Of a stretch of 60,527 nt of DNA, positions 1 to 8,060 are shown one piece after another (position 1 is the first letter of the stretch; every line of letters begins with the position of its first letter). A program made the translations under genes and the position numbers. The notes below the pieces were generated by a model. That model ran no database searches. It was not told the DNA's origin and saw only the letters and a program-made list of their open reading frames with translations. Source of the stretch: Candidatus Palauibacter scopulicola (GTDB lineage Bacteria; Gemmatimonadota; Gemmatimonadetes; Palauibacterales; Palauibacteraceae); contig NZ_CANPWG010000074.1 of NCBI RefSeq assembly GCF_947581915.1, forward strand, positions 1 through 60,527. The letters run 5' to 3'.

Positions 1-25
1 GTCCGCCCCCGCCCTCCGGCTCAAG

Positions 26-44
26 CAGCCCGTGGCCACGGCTC
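26..44 (-). terminator. hairpin at the end of the minus operon
   Basis: Bases 27-43 can fold as AGCC.GT / AC.GGCT with one bulge, and the hairpin overlaps the kinase stop codon. No T-run follows inside the window, so a terminator role is only suggested. The left arm contains GCAGCCCGTGG, an 11-mer repeated elsewhere in the window. Confidence 0.3.
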
Positions 45-1524
45 AGACCCGGGCGGGACGGCGCGGCCAGTCCGCCGATTCGCGGTGCGTGACCTCCACG
101 CGCACGTCCGGGAAGCGGACGCTCAGGTGCTGGCGCAGCCGCTCCGCCATGTACACCGAGCGGTGCTGTCCCCCCGTACACCCGAAATGCACGCTCAGGC
201 TGTGGAACCCGCGGTCGAGGTAGTTCGCGATGTGGGCGTCCACGATCCCCCGCACCCGTTCCCAGAACTCCTGCGCCTCCGGCCGGGCCGCGATGAAGGC
301 GATCGTCTCCTCGTCGAGCCCCGTGAGGTTGCGGTACGCCTCCTCCCGGCCCGGATTCGGGAGCCCGCGGCAGTCGAACACGTATCCTCCGCCGTGACCC
401 GACGTGTCCGCCGGGTATCCGCCGGGATACCGGAAGCTCGAGACCGTCACCTCCAGCCCTCTCTCGACCGCCGACGGCTCCGCCTTGCGGCCCCAGCGCT
501 CGACGATCGCGCGCAGCGCCCCCTCGAGTTCGGGGACGTCCACGGGCAAGCCCGCCCTGAGCAGCCCCCGCAGGTTCTCCGCCGCGTAGGGTACGCTCTG
601 CAGGAAGCGCGGCTTGCGTTCGAAGAACCCCCGGTAACCGTAGGCTCCGAGCGCCTGCAGCAGCCGCACGAGGACATACCCGGGCCAGAGTTCGAGAAAC
701 TCGTCGCGCCGCGCGACCCCGTGCGATTCGAGGACGCCGATGTAGTGATCGAGCAGCGCCTCCCGGTGCCGGCGCGCGAGATTCGCCTTCGAATCGTAGA
801 GGAGCGACGCCACGTCGTACTGCAGCGCCCCGCGCCGTCCGCCCTGGTAGTCGATGAACCAGGGCTCCGGACCCTCCGCCCCCCGTCGCACCATCACGTT
901 GCGGGACTGGAGGTCGCGGTACAGGAACCGGGACCGGTCGCACGCGAGCAGGTGGCGGGCAAGCCGCGAGAAGTCGCGCTCCAGATCCGCCTCGTTGAAC
1001 GGGATGTGCGCGAGCTTCAGGAAGTGGTACTTGAAGTAGTTCAGGTCCCAGAGGATCGACTGCCGGTCGAACGCCGCCCGCGGATAGGCCCGGCGGAAGT
1101 CGATCCGCTTCCCTCCCTCGACCTGGAAGCGGGGCAGGATCTCGAGCACCTGCCGGTAGAGGGGGAGGACGGCGTCCGGGAAGGCGTCCGATCCCGGATC
1201 GCGCGCCTCCTTGATCGCGTCGAAGAGGGTCGTGTCGCCGAGGTCCTCGAGGAGCCACACGCCGGACCTCTCGTCCGCGCCGTACACCTCCGGCACGGGC
1301 AGCCCGAGTTCGCGCAGGGTACGGGAGTAGGAGAGGAAGGCCCGGTTCTCCATCGCGTCCGGCCCGTGGGCGCCGATGGCGGACGCCCCGTCCCCCGCCG
1401 TGAGACGCCAGTAACTGCGCGTGGAACCGTCCGCGGCGACCGGCCGGATGTCCCGCGGCGGCTCGCCGTGCCACTCGACGAAGAGCGCCGACGCGAGGTC
1501 GACCAGCGCCTTGCCGGGAATCAT
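43..1524 (-). CDS. AmgK-like sugar kinase fused to RapZ C-terminal domain
   Basis: 493 residues. The N-terminal ~340 residues are an APH/choline-kinase fold of the COG3178 type, which includes AmgK, the anomeric MurNAc/GlcNAc kinase. The catalytic loop YRDLQSRN (Asp204, Asn209) and metal-binding FIDYQ (Asp225) are intact. Residues ~358-482 are a RapZ C-terminal domain with the signature GCTGGQHRSVY (448-458) and YVFDCRGLPNP. In enterobacterial RapZ this domain binds glucosamine-6-phosphate and regulatory RNA, but sits behind a P-loop domain; here that domain is replaced by a sugar kinase. The ATG at 1524 overlaps the pyrD stop as ATGA, so it is the last gene of the minus operon. Amino-sugar phosphorylation coupled to GlcN6P sensing is inference. 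Confidence 0.88.
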   Translation of the reverse strand: MIPGKALVDLASALFVEWHGEPPRDIRPVAADGSTRSYWRLTAGDGASAIGAHGPDAMENRAFLSYSRTLRELGLPVPEVYGADERSGVWLLEDLGDTTLFDAIKEARDPGSDAFPDAVLPLYRQVLEILPRFQVEGGKRIDFRRAYPRAAFDRQSILWDLNYFKYHFLKLAHIPFNEADLERDFSRLARHLLACDRSRFLYRDLQSRNVMVRRGAEGPEPWFIDYQGGRRGALQYDVASLLYDSKANLARRHREALLDHYIGVLESHGVARRDEFLELWPGYVLVRLLQALGAYGYRGFFERKPRFLQSVPYAAENLRGLLRAGLPVDVPELEGALRAIVERWGRKAEPSAVERGLEVTVSSFRYPGGYPADTSGHGGGYVFDCRGLPNPGREEAYRNLTGLDEETIAFIAARPEAQEFWERVRGIVDAHIANYLDRGFHSLSVHFGCTGGQHRSVYMAERLRQHLSVRFPDVRVEVTHRESADWPRRPARV

Positions 1525-2471
1525 CCGGTCGGAATCGCGGGTCCGGAGCCCGGCCGGGCCCGGAGTGCGCCCACGAGATCCTCGAGGCGCGCGACGCCGT
1601 TCGCCTTCAGGTATGCCGAGAGCCCTTCGTGTACGTCCACCGCCGCGCCGGGATCGACGAACGAAGCCGTCCCGACCTGGACGAGACAGGCGCCGGCGAG
1701 GATGTACTGCAGGGCGTCCTCGGCGTTGCGGATGCCCCCGATTCCCATGATCGGAAGCCCGCACGTCTGCCGCGCCCGCCACGTCGCGTAGACGCCCATG
1801 GGAAGGATCGCGGGGCCGCTCACGCCGCCGGACCGGTTGCCGATCAGCGGTTGGCGCCGCCCGATGTCGACGACCATCCCGGGGAAGGTGTTGATCGCGC
1901 TCAGGCCGTCGGCCCCCGCCTCCTCGCAGATGCGGGCGAAGTCGCCCACGTCGGGGACGTTGGGCGTGAGCTTGATCACGAGCGGCCGCTCGGTGCAGCC
2001 GCGGAGCCGCGCCACGAGGTCGGCCAGCGCCCGTTCGTCGGTGCCGAACATCGTGCCGCCCTTCACGTTCGGACAGGAAACGTTGATCTCGTACCCGAGG
2101 AAGCCGTCCTCCCCGTCGAGTCCGCTCACGACGGCCGCGAAGTCCTCCGCCGAGTGCCCGACGACGTTCACGAACACCTGGGCGCGACGGAGGTGCTCGC
2201 GCAGCCACGGGAGCTTCTCCGCGATGAAGCCGTCCAGGCCGGGGTTCTCGAGCCCGATCGCGTTGATCATCCCGCCGGGCGTCTCCGCGACGCGGTGCGG
2301 CGGGTTCCCGGGGCGGGGCTCGAGGCTCACCGCCTTGGTGACGAGTCCTCCGATCTCGTCGAGGGGGATGAGATCCGCGTATTCCTGCCCGTAGCCGCAC
2401 GTGCCGGAGGCCAGGAGCACGGGACTCGGAAACTCCGCCCCGAACACGCGCTGGACGAGGCCCGGGGACAC
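1521..2471 (-). CDS. pyrD: dihydroorotate dehydrogenase, class 1B catalytic subunit
   Basis: About 316 residues; oxidises dihydroorotate to orotate in pyrimidine synthesis. It is an FMN TIM barrel with the class 1 active-site cysteine in NVSCPNVKGG, the phosphate-binding IGIGGI segment and a C-terminal GASLVQVG-type motif (GACLVQVGTASF). Class 1B needs PyrK to pass electrons to NAD, and pyrK lies directly upstream. No ATG is available near the expected N-terminus; I chose the GTG at 2471, which gives the normal family length, but a CTG overlapping the pyrK stop is possible. The 3' end overlaps the kinase-RapZ start by 4 bases. Confidence 0.93.
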   Translation of the reverse strand: MSPGLVQRVFGAEFPSPVLLASGTCGYGQEYADLIPLDEIGGLVTKAVSLEPRPGNPPHRVAETPGGMINAIGLENPGLDGFIAEKLPWLREHLRRAQVFVNVVGHSAEDFAAVVSGLDGEDGFLGYEINVSCPNVKGGTMFGTDERALADLVARLRGCTERPLVIKLTPNVPDVGDFARICEEAGADGLSAINTFPGMVVDIGRRQPLIGNRSGGVSGPAILPMGVYATWRARQTCGLPIMGIGGIRNAEDALQYILAGACLVQVGTASFVDPGAAVDVHEGLSAYLKANGVARLEDLVGALRARPGSGPAIPTG

Positions 2472-2482
2472 CGATGCCGAGC

Positions 2483-3295
2483 TCAGATCGCCCCCCAGTC
2501 GAGTTCCTCGGCGGGGAAGACGGAGCCCTCGATGCACGACTTCACCCAGCGGCCGTCCGCTCCGCGCACGACGCACCCCTGGCAGGTGCCGATCCCGCAG
2601 CCCATGTGCTCCTCGACCGAGACCTGGAGCCGGCGGCCGTGTTCCCGCGCGAAGGCCTCGAGCGCCCGCAGGAGCGGCGTCGGGCCGCAGCCGAGGAGGA
2701 GCGCGCTGGACGCCGGATCGAGGCCCGCGGTCACGAGGCCCTTGCGGCCGGCGCTCCCGTCTTCGGTGAACAACTCCGGGTCGTGATCCGTGAGGCGGGC
2801 GATGAGCGCGGGATCGAAGACGGCCGCGGCATCGCGCTCTCCGTAGATGAGCCGCACGCGCCGCCCCGCCGTCGCCTCGCGCGCCGCGAGGAAGATGAAG
2901 GGGGCGAGCCCGACGCCGCCCGCGACGCACTCGACCTCCTGGCCCTCCGTATCGAAGGGGCGGCCCAGCGGACCGAGGAGGAGGGCGGTCTGCCCGACCT
3001 CCAGCTTCGCGAGCGCCCTGGTGCCCTCTCCGTAGGCGCGCAGGAGGATGCCGACCTCGCCGCCGGGGCCCGTCCAGCCGACGCTGAACGGACGCGGAAG
3101 GAGCCAGGCCCCCGGCGCGTCGAGCCCGACGCCGAGCATGACGAACTGCCCGGGGAGCGCGGCGGCCGCGATGTCCGGGCAGTCGAACTCCTGCCACCAG
3201 GTATCGCGGGCCACGAGGCGCGTGGAGAGCAGCGCCGCCCGCCGGCTCACGGGGGTCGCGCGCCCCACGGCCACATCGCCGCCGGCGCTCAGCAC
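2483..3295 (-). CDS. pyrK: dihydroorotate dehydrogenase electron transfer subunit
   Basis: 270 residues. Ferredoxin-reductase-like protein carrying FAD and a 2Fe-2S cluster that links PyrD to NAD. The FAD-binding motif RPFSV, the nucleotide-binding GGVGLAP and LLGCGP loops, and the C-terminal cluster CGIGTCQGCV plus a fourth Cys (SCIEG) are all visible. The ATG at 3295 lies inside the end of the amidase gene (7-base overlap), which indicates translational coupling. Length and motif order are normal for PyrK. Confidence 0.94.
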   Translation of the reverse strand: MLSAGGDVAVGRATPVSRRAALLSTRLVARDTWWQEFDCPDIAAAALPGQFVMLGVGLDAPGAWLLPRPFSVGWTGPGGEVGILLRAYGEGTRALAKLEVGQTALLLGPLGRPFDTEGQEVECVAGGVGLAPFIFLAAREATAGRRVRLIYGERDAAAVFDPALIARLTDHDPELFTEDGSAGRKGLVTAGLDPASSALLLGCGPTPLLRALEAFAREHGRRLQVSVEEHMGCGIGTCQGCVVRGADGRWVKSCIEGSVFPAEELDWGAI

Positions 3296-4548
3296 CCCGA
3301 CTCCGGCGCGGGGGCGTACCGGCGCAGCAGGTCGGCGCGATAGGCCACGACCGCATCCGCGATCGCCCGCGCGATCGCTTCCTGTCCCTCCACCCCGTTC
3401 AGGTAGCGCTCCTCTTCATCGTTCGAGAGAAAACCCACTTCGACGATCACCGACGGCATGCGCACGAGCGCCCCGAGGAGGACCCACCAGGGGCCCTGTA
3501 TGACGCCGCGGTCGGGGGACCCGCCGCGCCGGACCCTTCGGATCGAGTTCTGCACGAACCCGGCGAAGAGCCGCGACTCCGCAAGATTCTCCGTACGGTC
3601 GATTCCCGCGAGGATGAACTGGACATCGGAGGGCGAACCCGCTGCGTCATCCACTTCCGGGCCCCGGTTCTCGCGCAGCGCGACCTCGCGCGCCTCCTCC
3701 GAGCGGGCCTGTCCGAGGAAGATGGTCTCGAACCCGCGCGCCCGTTCGTCTCCCGCGGCGTTGGCGTGGATCGAGACGAAGAGGTCGCCGGCTCGGTCCA
3801 CCGCGAACTGGGACCGCTCGTCGAGATCCACGTAGACATCCGTGGTCCGGGTCATGTGAGGCTCGAACATCTCGCGCCCATCGAGTTCGTCGTACAGCCG
3901 TCTCGCGATCGCGAGCACGACATCCTTCTCGTAACTCCCGCTGCCCAGCGTTCCCGGGTCCCGGCCTCCGTGCCCCGGGTCGATGATCACGCGCCACGGC
4001 GCCGTCGGGTCGACGCGGGCCGGCAACGGGTCCGGCGGCGGCGGTGAGGACGGGGACGCCGGGGTCGAGGCGGGCACCGGCGACCCTTCGGCCGCGGCGG
4101 CGACCGGCGGCGGTCCCTCCGACACCCACCGCGTGACGAACTCGGCCGGAAGCCAGAAGGCGCCGCCTTCCTCGTAGGGTGGGTTCGCAAGCTGCACCGC
4201 GCGTCCCCCGTGCCGGAAGAAGGGAGACTCCGCCTCGAACGCGACCTCTTCGCCGTGGAAGCGGGCGCGCAGGAACACACCGTTTCTCGTGACGCCGTCG
4301 AGGGCGGTCTCCAGCGCGAGCGCGAGATCGGCCGCCGCCACCACGGGGTAGGCCCGGTGCCGCGCGACGGGGAAGCTCACGGTACGGCCCGAGACCTCCG
4401 CCTGTACCGTGTCGGGTGGCGCCTGTGCGTCGATTCGCACCGGGATTCCGCAGAGCACGGTCTGGGCAACGACGACGGTGGCAACCGCGATCCGCCCCTG
4501 CGCCCCCACCCGGTCGCGTCCGCCGCCGGCTCCCTCGTCAACCGCCAC
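3289..4548 (-). CDS. N-acetylmuramoyl-L-alanine amidase, AmiC-like
   Basis: 419 residues. Zinc amidase (Amidase_3) that cuts peptide stems from septal peptidoglycan. It has an N-terminal hydrophobic export segment (~20-36), an AMIN-like or copper-amine-oxidase-like N-terminal region, a Pro/Ser-rich linker (~147-180) and the catalytic domain (~185-410). Zinc ligands are His193 (IDPGHGG), Glu207 and His261 (SIHANA); catalytic Glu370 lies in VEVGFLSN. Residues ~285-340 form an insertion rich in Glu/Arg, in the position of the autoinhibitory helix of EnvC-regulated amidases. The start overlaps the smpB end by 11 bases. Confidence 0.92.
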   Translation of the reverse strand: MAVDEGAGGGRDRVGAQGRIAVATVVVAQTVLCGIPVRIDAQAPPDTVQAEVSGRTVSFPVARHRAYPVVAAADLALALETALDGVTRNGVFLRARFHGEEVAFEAESPFFRHGGRAVQLANPPYEEGGAFWLPAEFVTRWVSEGPPPVAAAAEGSPVPASTPASPSSPPPPDPLPARVDPTAPWRVIIDPGHGGRDPGTLGSGSYEKDVVLAIARRLYDELDGREMFEPHMTRTTDVYVDLDERSQFAVDRAGDLFVSIHANAAGDERARGFETIFLGQARSEEAREVALRENRGPEVDDAAGSPSDVQFILAGIDRTENLAESRLFAGFVQNSIRRVRRGGSPDRGVIQGPWWVLLGALVRMPSVIVEVGFLSNDEEERYLNGVEGQEAIARAIADAVVAYRADLLRRYAPAPESGC

Positions 4549-5011
4549 GTGCCGCCTCTCTCTTCGCCCGCTCGGCCTCCCGCTGCATCGTCTTCCTCTT
4601 CAGGTCCTCCCGCCGGTCCCGGTGCTTCTTCCCCCGCGCCAACCCCAGCGTGACCTTGGCAAAGCCGCGCCGAAAGTGGAGGTCCAGCGGCACGAGCGTC
4701 AGCCCGCTCTCGCGCGTCTTCGAGCGCAGGCGATCGATCTCGCGTCTCTTGAGCAGGAGCTTTCGCCGGCGCACCGGGTCGGGAGCATCGATGGTCGCCT
4801 TGTCGTACGGAGGAATGTGGAGATTATGGAGCCACGCCTCCCCGTCATCGATGCGCCCGAACGAGTCCGCGAAGCTCGCCTTGCCGTCCCGCAGCGACTT
4901 CACCTCCGCGCCCCGCAGCACGATCCCCGCCTCGAACTGTTCGAGCACCTCGTAGTCGTGCCGAGCCTTCCTGTTGCGGGCGATGACCCGAACCCCATCG
5001 CGTTCGCCCAC
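4538..5011 (-). CDS. smpB: SsrA-binding protein SmpB
   Basis: 157 residues. Binds tmRNA and brings it to stalled ribosomes for trans-translation. Conserved N-terminal HDYEVLEQFEAGIVLRG, the central NLHIPPY segment and the basic C-terminal tail GLARGKKHRDRRE are intact. No ssrA gene was recognised in the window. It sits 3 bases after the YtxH-like gene within the minus operon. Confidence 0.97.
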   Translation of the reverse strand: MGERDGVRVIARNRKARHDYEVLEQFEAGIVLRGAEVKSLRDGKASFADSFGRIDDGEAWLHNLHIPPYDKATIDAPDPVRRRKLLLKRREIDRLRSKTRESGLTLVPLDLHFRRGFAKVTLGLARGKKHRDRREDLKRKTMQREAERAKREAARGG

Positions 5012-5014
5012 GGC

Positions 5015-5560
5015 TCACTCGCGGGACGCCCCCCCGTCGGCGTCCCCCGCGCTCCCATCGGCCTTCGGCGCATCGCCCGCGCCCTCCCCCGTCCCGTCTC
5101 CCGATCCATCCTCGGACGCTTCCTCCGAGTGTTCCTCCGGCGCCTCGCCTTCCGTCAGCGCCGCGCGGTAGGCTTCCTTGGACTCGGCGACGCGCGCCTC
5201 GAGGTCGGAGCGGGCCTGCCGGGCCGCGTCCTTTCCCGCCTTGATCGCCTCCCCCGCCTGCTTCTGGCGGTCGGCGACGTTCCTGCGAAAGGCGTCCACG
5301 CGCGTTCCCACCTCGTCGCGCGTGCGGTCGTAGCGGTCTCCCAGCGTTTCCCGGAGGTCCGTGAGCCGCTCCTCCGTTCCCTCCTTCAGGCGGCGGGCCC
5401 CCTCGCGCAGGTCGGCCTGCGTTTCGCGTCCGGACTTCGGCGCCAGGAGCAGCGCGACGCCCGCGCCCACCAGGGCGCCGCAGAAGAATGCGACCACCCC
5501 GGACGCCCGGCGCTCCACGATCACGTACGGCTGTTGATCCTGCTCCGACATGTCACTCAC
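5015..5560 (-). CDS. YtxH-like membrane-anchored coiled-coil protein
   Basis: 181 residues. A single transmembrane helix (~19-40, VVAFFCGALVGAGVALLLAP) is followed by KSGRETQADLRE, the YtxH signature, then a long charged region predicted to be coiled coil, and an acidic Gly/Asp/Glu-rich tail (~140-181) of low complexity. YtxH proteins are associated with envelope or general stress, but no biochemical role is established. The ATG at 5560 overlaps the M28 stop by 8 bases; a second ATG at 5551 is also possible. Confidence 0.8.
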   Translation of the reverse strand: MSDMSEQDQQPYVIVERRASGVVAFFCGALVGAGVALLLAPKSGRETQADLREGARRLKEGTEERLTDLRETLGDRYDRTRDEVGTRVDAFRRNVADRQKQAGEAIKAGKDAARQARSDLEARVAESKEAYRAALTEGEAPEEHSEEASEDGSGDGTGEGAGDAPKADGSAGDADGGASRE

Positions 5561-7019
5561 TCTCCTGCTGGCGCCCGACTCCCTCTACAACCCGCCGGTA
5601 CGCGGCCGGATCCCACTCGGGCCGTTCGTCGGCGTCGGCGATGCGCCGCCCGAGATGAAAGATGAGGCGCGTGATGCGCGCCGTCTTGTCGTAGAGAATC
5701 CGGTCCGGTTCGTCGTTGGGGCCGTGATAGTCTTCGTGCGTACCCGTGAAGAAGAAGAGAATGGGTACGCCCTTCCTCGCAAAACTGTAGTGGTCGGAGC
5801 GGAAATAGAAATTCTCCTCCGGCCACGGGTCGTCGATCGTCTCGAGCCCGAGTTCCGGGTGCGCACGCAGCGTCTGCCGAAGCGTCGCGCCGAGGGTCGA
5901 TTCGTCGGCCCCGATCGCCACGACGGTGTCGCGCCAGTTCCGTCCGATCATGTCGATGTTCAGATTGGCGACCGTCGCGCCGAGGGGGAACAGCGGGTTC
6001 TCCGCGTACCACCCGGAGCCGAGAAGCCCGCGCTCCTCCCCGCTCACGGTCATGAATACGAGGGAGCGGCGCGGCGGCGTTTCCAGCGACGCGAAGGCCT
6101 GCGCGAGTTCGATGATCGCCGCGGTTCCGGAGGCGTCGTCATCGGCGCCGTTGTAGATGGAGTCCCCGTCGACGGGCCGCCCCACGCCCACGTGGTCCAT
6201 GTGGGCCGTGAACACGATGAACTCGCCCCGGAGGTCGGGGTCCGAACCCTCGATCCAGCCGATCGTGTTGTAGGCCCTCTCCTCGCGGAATTCGGAGTGC
6301 GTGCGCACCCTCGCCTCCCAGGGGGTCGTGCCCGCGCCGGAAGCGAGGGCCGCGCGCAGCGCTTCGGGGAGCGCGCGCGTCCGGACGAGCGCGACCGGGG
6401 CGCCGAGTTCCTCCGGCATGCCGACGGCCAGCCGCTCCCGCTCGTAGAAGCGCCGGATGCCATCGAAGTAGTCGTCCGGCGCATCGACCGCGAGCAGGAC
6501 GGCGACCGCGCCACCGTCGAGGACGCCGCGCACGGCTTCGAGGCCTCTCCGGGTGTCCTCGGGCGCGAGCGGCATGACCGCGACGGCGCCGGCGGGCGGG
6601 TCCGCGCCGCCGGGCGTCACGATCGCGAGCGGACCCACGGCCTCGCCTCGGCCACCCGGCACGGCGAGGACGTCGGGCCCGTTGATCGTCCCGCCGCCCG
6701 GACCCTCGATCTCGATCAACTGCCGGTCGGGGGCGCCGGCCCGGGAAGCGGTCAGCGGATACTCCTGCAGGTAGCTGTCGCCGTCCGCCGGCTGGAGGCC
6801 GAACTCCTCGAAGCGACGGGCGATATGCCGCGCCGCCTTGTCCAGTTCCGGGCTCGGTGTCGCTCGGCCGCGCATCGAGTCGTGCGCCAGGGCGCCGATG
6901 CGGAGACGAAGGTCGCCCGCGGTGATGGTCGCCGCCCCGGCCCCGGCTTCGGCCTGCGCGGAGATCCCCGCGGGGGCGGCTGCGAGCGCCAGGACCGGGA
7001 CCCACAGTTTCATTTTCAT
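5553..7019 (-). CDS. exported M28-family zinc aminopeptidase
   Basis: 488 residues. The signal peptide at the ATG at 7019 ends near GISAQA. A PA-like insert (~120-260) precedes the di-zinc peptidase core. Metal ligands are visible in order: AHMDH (His), NGADDDASG (Asp), GEERGLLGS (catalytic Glu plus Glu ligand), NIDMIG (Asp) and SDHYSF (His). Probably releases N-terminal amino acids from peptides in the periplasm or outside. It is the first gene of the minus operon; AGGAAA lies 5 bases before the start. An in-frame ATG at 7121 would add 34 residues before the signal peptide and overlap the divergent gene, so it was rejected. Confidence 0.92.
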   Translation of the reverse strand: MKMKLWVPVLALAAAPAGISAQAEAGAGAATITAGDLRLRIGALAHDSMRGRATPSPELDKAARHIARRFEEFGLQPADGDSYLQEYPLTASRAGAPDRQLIEIEGPGGGTINGPDVLAVPGGRGEAVGPLAIVTPGGADPPAGAVAVMPLAPEDTRRGLEAVRGVLDGGAVAVLLAVDAPDDYFDGIRRFYERERLAVGMPEELGAPVALVRTRALPEALRAALASGAGTTPWEARVRTHSEFREERAYNTIGWIEGSDPDLRGEFIVFTAHMDHVGVGRPVDGDSIYNGADDDASGTAAIIELAQAFASLETPPRRSLVFMTVSGEERGLLGSGWYAENPLFPLGATVANLNIDMIGRNWRDTVVAIGADESTLGATLRQTLRAHPELGLETIDDPWPEENFYFRSDHYSFARKGVPILFFFTGTHEDYHGPNDEPDRILYDKTARITRLIFHLGRRIADADERPEWDPAAYRRVVEGVGRQQESE

Positions 7020-7090
7020 TCGTTTCCTGCCCGGAGGGACGTTCGACCGAAGGCGAGTCCGACGTGTAGCCGGCCTCCGCCACGGGCTGC

Positions 7091-7096
7091 TAGTTT
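7091..7096 (+). promoter_or_regulatory. possible -10 element for a leaderless DUF58 transcript
   Basis: TAGTTT lies 6 bases before the ATG at 7103 and there is no Shine-Dalgarno sequence, which fits a transcript starting at the start codon. No convincing -35 is visible 16-18 bases upstream. Confidence 0.35.
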
Positions 7097-7102
7097 TTTC
7101 CG

Positions 7103-8044
7103 ATGACCGAAGGCACCGCAACTCTCACCTCCGCTCTCGAAGCTTCCCGGCAGCGCCTCGACCTCGCGAGTCCGCGCGAGATCGTGGGTCTATCGCACCT
7201 GGAACTCGTGGCGCGCCACATCGTCGAAGGGTTTCTCATCGGGCTCCACGACTCGCCGAAGCGCGGCTTCTCCGCCGAGTTCGCCGAGGATCGCCCCTAC
7301 AACCGCGGCGACGACATCCGGCACCTGGACTGGAAGGCCTACGCGAAGACGGATCGCCTCTTCATCAAACAATACGAGGAGGAGACGAACCTGCGGGCGT
7401 ACCTGCTCGTCGACGTGAGCCGGTCGATGGGCTGGGTGTCGGACGGGGAACGCTTCCCGACCAAGCTCGCGTACGCGCGGCTGCTCGCGGCCTCGCTTTC
7501 GCTGCTCCTCGTACAGCAGGGGGACGCGACGGGACTCATCGCCTTCGACGAGGCGCTGCGGGCGCACATCGCACCGCGCACGACGCGCCGCCACTGGCGC
7601 CGGCTGCTGGGCGAGCTCACGCGGCTGTCTGCCGATGGCCGGACCGATGCGGGTTCCGCGCTAAAGGAGATCGCCGGCCGGCTGCAGCGGCGGGGTCTCG
7701 TCGTGCTCATCTCGGACCTGCTCGTGGACCCGGAGACGACGCGGATGTCGCTGCGCTATCTCCGGCACCGCGGCCACGAGGTGATCCTGTTCCACATCAT
7801 GGACCCCGGCGAGCGGGAACTTCCGGCCGAGGGGGAGGCGATCTTCTTCGACCCCGAGACGGGCGAGGAACTGGGCGCCAACTCCGCGGCGCTCCGCCGG
7901 CAGTACCGGGAGGCGGTCGAGGCGGCGGTCGACGGCTGGCGCAAGGAGGCGCTGCGCTGGGGGGCCGACTACGCGCTCCTCACGACGGACACTCCCATCG
8001 GGCTCGCGCTGAGGCAGTTCATGCGCAGGCGGGCCGGCGGGTGA
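7103..8044 (+). CDS. DUF58 / von Willebrand A domain protein
   Basis: 313 residues, cytoplasmic. The N-terminal DUF58 core has the family motif (RGDDIRHLDWKAYAKTDRLF) and is followed by a vWA domain whose MIDAS metal site reads DVSRS (~residue 105), then a Thr in the SADGRTDAG loop. DUF58 proteins usually work with a MoxR AAA+ ATPase and BatA/BatB-like membrane proteins in chaperone or envelope maturation roles. Here the BatA-like partner follows but no MoxR gene is adjacent. First gene of the long plus-strand run. Confidence 0.88.
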   Translation: MTEGTATLTSALEASRQRLDLASPREIVGLSHLELVARHIVEGFLIGLHDSPKRGFSAEFAEDRPYNRGDDIRHLDWKAYAKTDRLFIKQYEEETNLRAYLLVDVSRSMGWVSDGERFPTKLAYARLLAASLSLLLVQQGDATGLIAFDEALRAHIAPRTTRRHWRRLLGELTRLSADGRTDAGSALKEIAGRLQRRGLVVLISDLLVDPETTRMSLRYLRHRGHEVILFHIMDPGERELPAEGEAIFFDPETGEELGANSAALRRQYREAVEAAVDGWRKEALRWGADYALLTTDTPIGLALRQFMRRRAGG

Positions 8045-8060
8045 CGGGAGCCCGGGTGGC

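Noticed and set aside
7019-7121. Upstream ATG (7121) for the M28 peptidase
   Set aside because: It would place 34 basic residues before a clear signal peptide and overlap the divergent DUF58 start.
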